A DNA stretch of 10,731 bases from NCBI GenBank assembly GCA_034211115.1, contig JAXHTH010000096.1, positions 1 through 10,731 of the forward strand, given 5' to 3'. The notes beneath the pieces were generated by a model. The model searched no databases and was not told the origin of the DNA. It saw only the letters and a program-made list of their open reading frames with translations. Both the position numbers and the translations under genes were made by a program. Shown here one piece after another: positions 6,925-10,731 of this stretch; position 1 is the stretch's first letter, and every line of letters begins with the position of its first letter. This stretch comes from JAXHTH01 sp034211115. GTDB taxonomy: Bacteria > Planctomycetota > Phycisphaerae > Phycisphaerales > SM1A02.

Positions 6925-6980
6925 GGCGATGGCGCCGCGGCCGGCGGAGAGGCAGCCTTCTCTCAAACGGAATCAGGACC

Positions 6981-7196
6981 ATGCCGCAGGACACGTTTCA
7001 CTGGCTTGACGTGCAGCGCATCGCCGAGGAGCTGGCCGATCGCCACCCGGAGGCCGATCCGCTGACCATCAGCTTTCCGAGGCTGCGTGACCTGGTGAAG
7101 GATCTGCCCGGGTTCGAGCCGCAGCCGGAGCATCCGTGCAACGAGCGCATCCTCGAGGCGATCCAGCAGGCGTGGATCGAGGAGCGGGAGGAGTAG
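6981..7196 (+). CDS. iscX: Fe-S assembly protein IscX
   Basis: The 71-residue acidic protein matches IscX in length (66 in E. coli) and pattern. It has W8-x-D10 near the start, I-A-E-E-L-A-D-x-H-P-E-A-D-P (14-27), F-x-x-L-R-D-L-V (32-39), D-L-x-x-F (41-45), and C-N-E-R-I-L-E-A-I-x-x-A-W-I-E-E (53-68). E. coli has S-N-E-K-I-L-E-A-I at the last of these. IscX binds the cysteine desulfurase IscS through its acidic face, binds iron weakly and is thought to tune cluster assembly. Cys53 replaces the E. coli serine. The fdx-iscX order is the same as at the 3' end of the E. coli isc operon, but iscS, iscU and hscBA are not adjacent here. AGGA lies just upstream of the ATG. Confidence 0.9.
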   Translation: MPQDTFHWLDVQRIAEELADRHPEADPLTISFPRLRDLVKDLPGFEPQPEHPCNERILEAIQQAWIEEREE

Positions 7197-7263
7197 GCCG
7201 CCTGCGGCATCCGGTCGGACCCGGTTGGCAATCGCCGGCGCCCTCGCTACCATCGCCGCCTCG

Positions 7264-7920
7264 ATGCGCGGCCGGATCCAGTTTGTCATCTTCGCCCTCG
7301 CCTCGCTGGCGATCATCGTCTTCGCGCTGGGTTTCCCCGACCGGTTCGCGACGACGACGGCGTCGCATCCGTTCCTCGCGGGATTCCTGAAGCTGCTGTG
7401 CCTCGGCACGCTCGGGGAGCTGCTCAAGTACCGCATCGCGCGCGGGTCGTGGGCCTTGGACCACATCATCGAGCGCGCGCTCGTGTGGGGCGTGTACGGC
7501 CTGTGGTTCACGCTCGCCTTTCCCGGGTTCGCAGCGCTGGTCGAGGGCCTGGTCGAGCAGGGGCTGTGGCCCGAGGCGCAGGCGTTTCTGCCCGCGCCGA
7601 TTCAGGGGCTGTGGATGCCGCTGTCCAAGAGCCTGTGGATCAACTTCCTCGGGATGTACGCCTGGGGCATGATGGTCGGACACGAGTACTGCAATCATCT
7701 CATCCGCACCCGCTGGCGGTCGTGGAGCCTGCGGGCGTTTGCGGAGGCGACCGACAAGCGGTTCGTGCTGAGCTTCCTGCCTGCGACGCTGCTGTTCTGG
7801 ATCCCCGCCCACACGTTCACGTTCGCCATGCCGCGGGAGTGGTACGTGCTCATCGCGGCGGTGCTCGCCATCGTGCTCGGCTTCTTCCTCAGCGTGGGAC
7901 GGAAAGCGGCGAAGACGTAA
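7264..7920 (+). CDS. Polytopic membrane protein, possibly Mpv17/PMP22-like
   Basis: This 218-residue integral membrane protein has hydrophobic spans at about 6-24, 38-54, 72-95, 113-135, 162-180 and 185-210. Visible conserved-looking motifs are L-G-T-L-G-E-L-L-K-Y-R (47-57), W-G-V-Y-G-L-W-F (75-82), S-K-S-L-W-I-N-F (121-128), H140-E, and F-W-I-P-A-H-T-F-T-F-A-M-P (178-190) before a last helix with L-G-F-F-L-S. The late W-x-P-x-H/N-x-x-x-F-x-x-P pattern recalls the Mpv17/PMP22 family, including bacterial relatives. That is recollection of pattern, not a search, and the function of bacterial members is unknown to me. ATG 7264 is chosen because the hydrophobic helix starts just after it. A TTG at 7225 would add 13 small residues; neither has a good Shine-Dalgarno. 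It sits between iscX (67 bp) and the DUF1805 gene (58 bp). Confidence 0.8.
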   Translation: MRGRIQFVIFALASLAIIVFALGFPDRFATTTASHPFLAGFLKLLCLGTLGELLKYRIARGSWALDHIIERALVWGVYGLWFTLAFPGFAALVEGLVEQGLWPEAQAFLPAPIQGLWMPLSKSLWINFLGMYAWGMMVGHEYCNHLIRTRWRSWSLRAFAEATDKRFVLSFLPATLLFWIPAHTFTFAMPREWYVLIAAVLAIVLGFFLSVGRKAAKT

Positions 7921-7978
7921 TCGATGACGCGTGCCCGTTCGCACAGGCGGCGCTGGGGAAGGTCGGCAGGAGAAAGTC

Positions 7979-8257
7979 ATGACGCGTGAGACGAGCATCT
8001 GGCAGGGGATCGAGCAGCATCACATCGCACTGGCCGCGCCGCTCCTGATCGTCCGCGGGGCGAAGGGCATGCTCGCCTGCGGCTACATCAACCCGGCCAC
8101 GTGCGAGAAGACCGGCGAGGCGTGCGCGATCGTGACCGGCGTGAAGTCCTTCGATGACATGCTCGAGGCGAAGGTCATCGCCGTCTCCGAGGCGGCGCAG
8201 ATCCTGGGCGTCGAGGTCGGTCAGTCAGGGCGCGAGGCGCTGGGGGCTTTCCGCTGA
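7979..8257 (+). CDS. DUF1805 (YunC-like) small protein
   Basis: The 92-residue protein has the look of the DUF1805/YunC family: A-P-L-L-I-V (20-25), K-G-M-L-A-C-G-Y (29-36), A-I-V-T-G-V-K-S-F-D-D-M-L-E-A (50-64), V-S-E-A-A-Q-I-L-G-V (69-78) and G-Q-S-G-R-E-A-L (81-88). It has two Cys in the region often conserved (C34 and C42), plus C49. No enzymatic activity is established for this family to my knowledge. The start is clear: AGGAG (7968-7972) lies 6 nt before ATG 7979. The frame opens upstream to 7931, but that piece lacks family similarity. It is the last gene of the plus-strand run and converges on the large receiver/ATP-grasp gene. Confidence 0.85.
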   Translation: MTRETSIWQGIEQHHIALAAPLLIVRGAKGMLACGYINPATCEKTGEACAIVTGVKSFDDMLEAKVIAVSEAAQILGVEVGQSGREALGAFR

Positions 8258-8288
8258 CGGGGCGAGGGCGGGTCCTGGATCGGACGTC

Positions 8289-8311
8289 GCCCGGGCCGAG
8301 GACGGCCGGGC
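8289..8311. terminator. Bulged GC hairpin between convergent genes
   Basis: GCCCGGGCC (8289-8297) pairs with GGCCGGGC (8304-8311) around a 6-base loop, with one bulged G. It lies in the 96-bp gap between the convergent DUF1805 and receiver/ATP-grasp genes, where termination is expected. There is no T-run on either side, so the call rests on position and folding only. Confidence 0.25.
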
Positions 8312-8353
8312 TCGCGGAAGATGCCGTCTCTTCGTGACTTCGTCTCTTCCTCC

Positions 8354-10731
8354 TCACGCCGGCGGTTCGCCGGGCTGGGCCTGCTCCTCGGACTTGACGA
8401 TCACGCCTTCGCAGGACCGGCCGTTGATGAGCCCCACGAGTGGCTGGCCGAGGCGGATCCAGCGCAGGCCGTTCGTCCCGCTGCGGATCACCTGCTGGGA
8501 GAGGAGCCAGTCCCAGTCGATCATGCCCTCGCCGTTGTCGGGGTTGACGGTCATGTAGCCGACGTGGAAGGCGGTCATGTTGTGGAAGAAGTGGCTTCCC
8601 TCGGAGGGGGTGACGGAGAGGCCGCTGAAGCCGGTCTCGACGATGATCCGCGCCCCGGCGATCTGCCCCCAGTTCACGGGAATCCCCAGCCAGGGGTCGG
8701 CCGAGCCCCACCGCCCGGGCCCGATGAGCAGGTAGGGCCGATTCTCCATGCGGAGGAACGCGTTGAGGTCGGCCACCGCGTTGGCGGTCCGCCGGCTGTC
8801 CTTGCGATCGAACGCGTCGGGCACGATGCACACCACGTCCCGGATGCCCTTGATCCGGCCGTTGCCCATCGCCCGCGGGCTCTGACAGAGCAGGTCCTTG
8901 CGGTCCAGCCGGTTCAGATCGAGGCGCGTCAGCTCGCGCATGACCGCCAGCGGTCGCATCTGGAGGCAGGCGAAGGTGCGGGGCTGGTCGTCGGTCCGCT
9001 CCATGTTGACGGCGAACTCGAGCTCGATGGGCGTGATCATCGCCTTCGTCCCGATCTCCAGCAGTTCCTGGAGCAGGCCCGGAAGCGGAAACAGGTCATG
9101 CTTGAGCACGCCGGCGAAGGTGATCACGGGCGTGCCCGGCCGGGCCATCCCGTCATGGATCGTGTGGTTCTCGTGGGAGTAGATCGAACCCACCGGATCG
9201 AGGGTGCCGTCGAGCTGGGCCTGCTTGATGGCGTAGAGCCGAGGCCGGTACCGGCGGTGCGGGTCGCCGTCCGTTTCGCCCAGCGGGAGGGCGGCGAAGG
9301 TCTTCTGCGAGTTGCGGAGGATGTCATCGACGGACGAGAACTGCGGAAGATGCCGGGGGTATTTCGGGCAGAAGCGCACCCCGCCGCGGCCCTCGACGAC
9401 GGTCATCCCCAGCCCCAGCGCGACCCGCGCCGCGCCGTCCTGGGACCGGATGCGGCCGAACGGGTAGTAGTTGTACGACTGGGCCACGCCGGAGAAGCAG
9501 GGATAGAAGCGGCCGCTGTGGCGCCGGCCGATCAGGTGCTGGATGATCACCGCCATCTTCTCCTTCTCCGGCCGCTGGGGCGTGGCCTTGAGATACGTCT
9601 TGGCCCGGGCGGAGAAGGTCGAGGCATAGACGAGCCTGATCGTCGCGCACAGCTCGCGCAGCCGATGCCTGTCCTGTTCGTGGCTGTTGGGGAGCATGTA
9701 CGTTTCGTACACGCCGGCGAAGGGCTGGTGCTGGGAATCCTCCAGCAGGCTCGAGGAGCGCACCGCGAGCGGGACGCGGACGAGCTTGATCAGCGCCTCC
9801 AGATGCCGGACAAGCGGCCCGGGCAGCCGGGCCTCGAGGAACGCCTCGCGGATCGTCTCGTCCGGGGCGTCGCTCAGGGCGATCTCCGTGAGATCGTTCT
9901 CGTCCATGAACTGGTCGAAGAGCTCGGTGCCGATGACCACGGTGGGGGGGACGACGACGTCGACATCGGGCAGGTTCCGGCCCACGCCGTGCTCGCGGAG
10001 AAGCATGTTGAGGAAGGCGAGGCCGCGGGCCTTGCCGCCCAGCGATCCGCCGCCGATGCGCTCGAACGTGCTCAGCGAGGCGAAGGTCTCGGGGGTGAAG
10101 TGTGCCACCGCGTCGCGGTATGTTTCCCGCCGCGACTCGTAGAGCGCCTCGATCATGGACTGCCGCATCTCCTCGAGGCTGGCGTAATCGGAGACGCGTT
10201 GGGGGCGCAGCCTCGCCGCGAGTCGGAACTCCGTCCGCGCCTTCAGCCACGCGGAGAAATGATTGCGATCCGAGTGGAAGCGCAGCGACTCGGCGGGCAC
10301 GGTCTTCAGACACTCGCGAAGCTGCCTGAGGTTCTCCGCCCGGGCGACCTCACGGCCGTCCGGCATCCGGAAGATGAACGCGCCGAAGCCGAAGGAATCG
10401 AGCATGAACCGCTCGAGTTCGTGCTTGATCTGCGGCGACTCCTTGTGCAGGAAACTCACGCCCAGCGAGGCGGCGAGGTCGGCGTTGCGGGCGTCCGTCG
10501 ACTGCAGCAGGAACGGCACGTCGGGATTGTCCTCCCGCACCCGCCTGGCGAACTCCGCCCCCGCGTTGGGGTCGATCTCCTCCCCCGACCGGAACCGGAC
10601 GTCGGAGATGACCCCCAGCAGGTTCCGGCGGTATCGCCGGTAGTACTCGCAGGCCTCCTCGAAGGTCGTGGCGAGAAGGATCTTGGGTCGCGCCCGCATG
10701 CGCAGCACCTTGTGCGAGAGCGTGATGCCCT
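8354..10731 (-). CDS. Receiver domain fused to PEP-synthase-type ATP-grasp, N-terminus beyond right edge
   Basis: The frame stays open through the right edge (about 791 residues visible), so the protein starts outside the window. The GTG at 10708 lies inside the receiver domain and is not credited; numbering here counts it as 1. Residues 1 to about 105 look like a receiver domain, with candidate acceptor D36 in V-I-S-D-V, S70 and K89 in F-L-H-K. A linker module (about 125-185) holds F-H-S-D-R-N-H-F-S-A-W-L. The PPDK/PEP-synthase ATP-grasp region follows: G-G-G-S-L-G-G-K-A-R-G-L (219-230), V-P-L-A-V-R-S-S-S-L-L-E-D-S (312-325), F-A-G-V-Y-E-T-Y (330-337), E-L-E-F-A-V-N-M (562-569) and L-Q-M-R-P-L (582-587). 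The last 195 residues form a further domain with L-L-I-G-P-G-R-W-G-S (660-669) and E-G-S-H-F-F-H-N (703-710). The swivelling phosphohistidine domain and PEP-binding barrel of PEP synthase are not there. A phosphotransfer or ATP-dependent signalling role is inferred; substrate unknown. Confidence 0.88.
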   Translation of the reverse strand, partial: GITLSHKVLRMRARPKILLATTFEEACEYYRRYRRNLLGVISDVRFRSGEEIDPNAGAEFARRVREDNPDVPFLLQSTDARNADLAASLGVSFLHKESPQIKHELERFMLDSFGFGAFIFRMPDGREVARAENLRQLRECLKTVPAESLRFHSDRNHFSAWLKARTEFRLAARLRPQRVSDYASLEEMRQSMIEALYESRRETYRDAVAHFTPETFASLSTFERIGGGSLGGKARGLAFLNMLLREHGVGRNLPDVDVVVPPTVVIGTELFDQFMDENDLTEIALSDAPDETIREAFLEARLPGPLVRHLEALIKLVRVPLAVRSSSLLEDSQHQPFAGVYETYMLPNSHEQDRHRLRELCATIRLVYASTFSARAKTYLKATPQRPEKEKMAVIIQHLIGRRHSGRFYPCFSGVAQSYNYYPFGRIRSQDGAARVALGLGMTVVEGRGGVRFCPKYPRHLPQFSSVDDILRNSQKTFAALPLGETDGDPHRRYRPRLYAIKQAQLDGTLDPVGSIYSHENHTIHDGMARPGTPVITFAGVLKHDLFPLPGLLQELLEIGTKAMITPIELEFAVNMERTDDQPRTFACLQMRPLAVMRELTRLDLNRLDRKDLLCQSPRAMGNGRIKGIRDVVCIVPDAFDRKDSRRTANAVADLNAFLRMENRPYLLIGPGRWGSADPWLGIPVNWGQIAGARIIVETGFSGLSVTPSEGSHFFHNMTAFHVGYMTVNPDNGEGMIDWDWLLSQQVIRSGTNGLRWIRLGQPLVGLINGRSCEGVIVKSEEQAQPGEPPA

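Noticed and set aside
7197..7208. Small hairpin GCCG-CCTG-CGGC right after the iscX stop.
   Set aside because: A 4-bp stem with no T-run is too weak to call a terminator in GC-rich DNA.
7069..7998. 309-codon minus-strand frame opposite iscX and the membrane protein.
   Set aside because: The plus strand carries IscX and a polytopic membrane protein with realistic hydrophobic spans. The minus translation is His/Arg/Pro-rich noise.
8325..8349. CGTCTCTTC repeated twice, 16 bases apart centre spacing.
   Set aside because: Two short pyrimidine-rich copies near a gene end, with no third copy or symmetry; likely chance.
9324..10313. 329-codon minus-strand frame inside the receiver/ATP-grasp gene.
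   Set aside because: It is a different frame of the same strand; the ATP-grasp frame carries all the conserved motifs and continues unbroken.

Overview
This is a GC-rich bacterial chromosome segment with ordinary housekeeping and accessory genes. There is no phage, IS element, CRISPR array or RNA gene that I can recognise. The gene mix fits a Gram-negative-type bacterium: a lipoprotein, a lipid-A-synthesis N-terminal-domain (LABN) protein, a secreted helical EF-hand protein, an ISC-type ferredoxin with IscX, and a receiver/PEP-synthase-like fusion. The style resembles Planctomycetota, perhaps the Phycisphaerae side, but that is inference from gene style and GC content, not from a marker gene.

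Layout. (1) 1-981, minus: a TPR-like lipoprotein cut by the left edge. It is divergent from (2) 1209-2729, plus: a secreted helical protein with three repeated modules and a C-terminal EF-hand loop. A striking 27-bp inverted repeat (1094-1120) lies between them and runs into a -10-like CATAAT. (3) 2745-6428, minus: four genes transcribed in the order GT2 glycosyltransferase, LABN membrane protein, RlmN-type radical SAM methyltransferase, GGDEF diguanylate cyclase. The first three overlap (4 bp and 20 bp); the cyclase follows after 186 bp. (4) 6574-8257, plus: a [2Fe-2S] ferredoxin, IscX, a polytopic membrane protein and a DUF1805 (YunC-like) protein. (5) 8354-10731, minus: a large receiver plus PEP-synthase-type ATP-grasp protein whose N-terminus lies beyond the right edge.

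How the genes may work together. Ferredoxin and IscX form a minimal iron-sulfur assembly pair, away from iscS/iscU/hscBA. RlmN, encoded on the other side of the divergent promoter region at 6429-6525, is a [4Fe-4S] enzyme that would be a client of such machinery. GT2 plus LABN is a known kind of pairing for lipid-linked sugar transfer at the inner membrane. The most unusual protein is the receiver/ATP-grasp fusion. It has the PEP-synthase nucleotide-binding half, but the phosphohistidine and PEP-binding domains are absent from its complete C-terminal side.

Long open frames on the opposite strand of nearly every gene are GC-bias shadows and were left out. No stretch over 300 bases lacks a gene.
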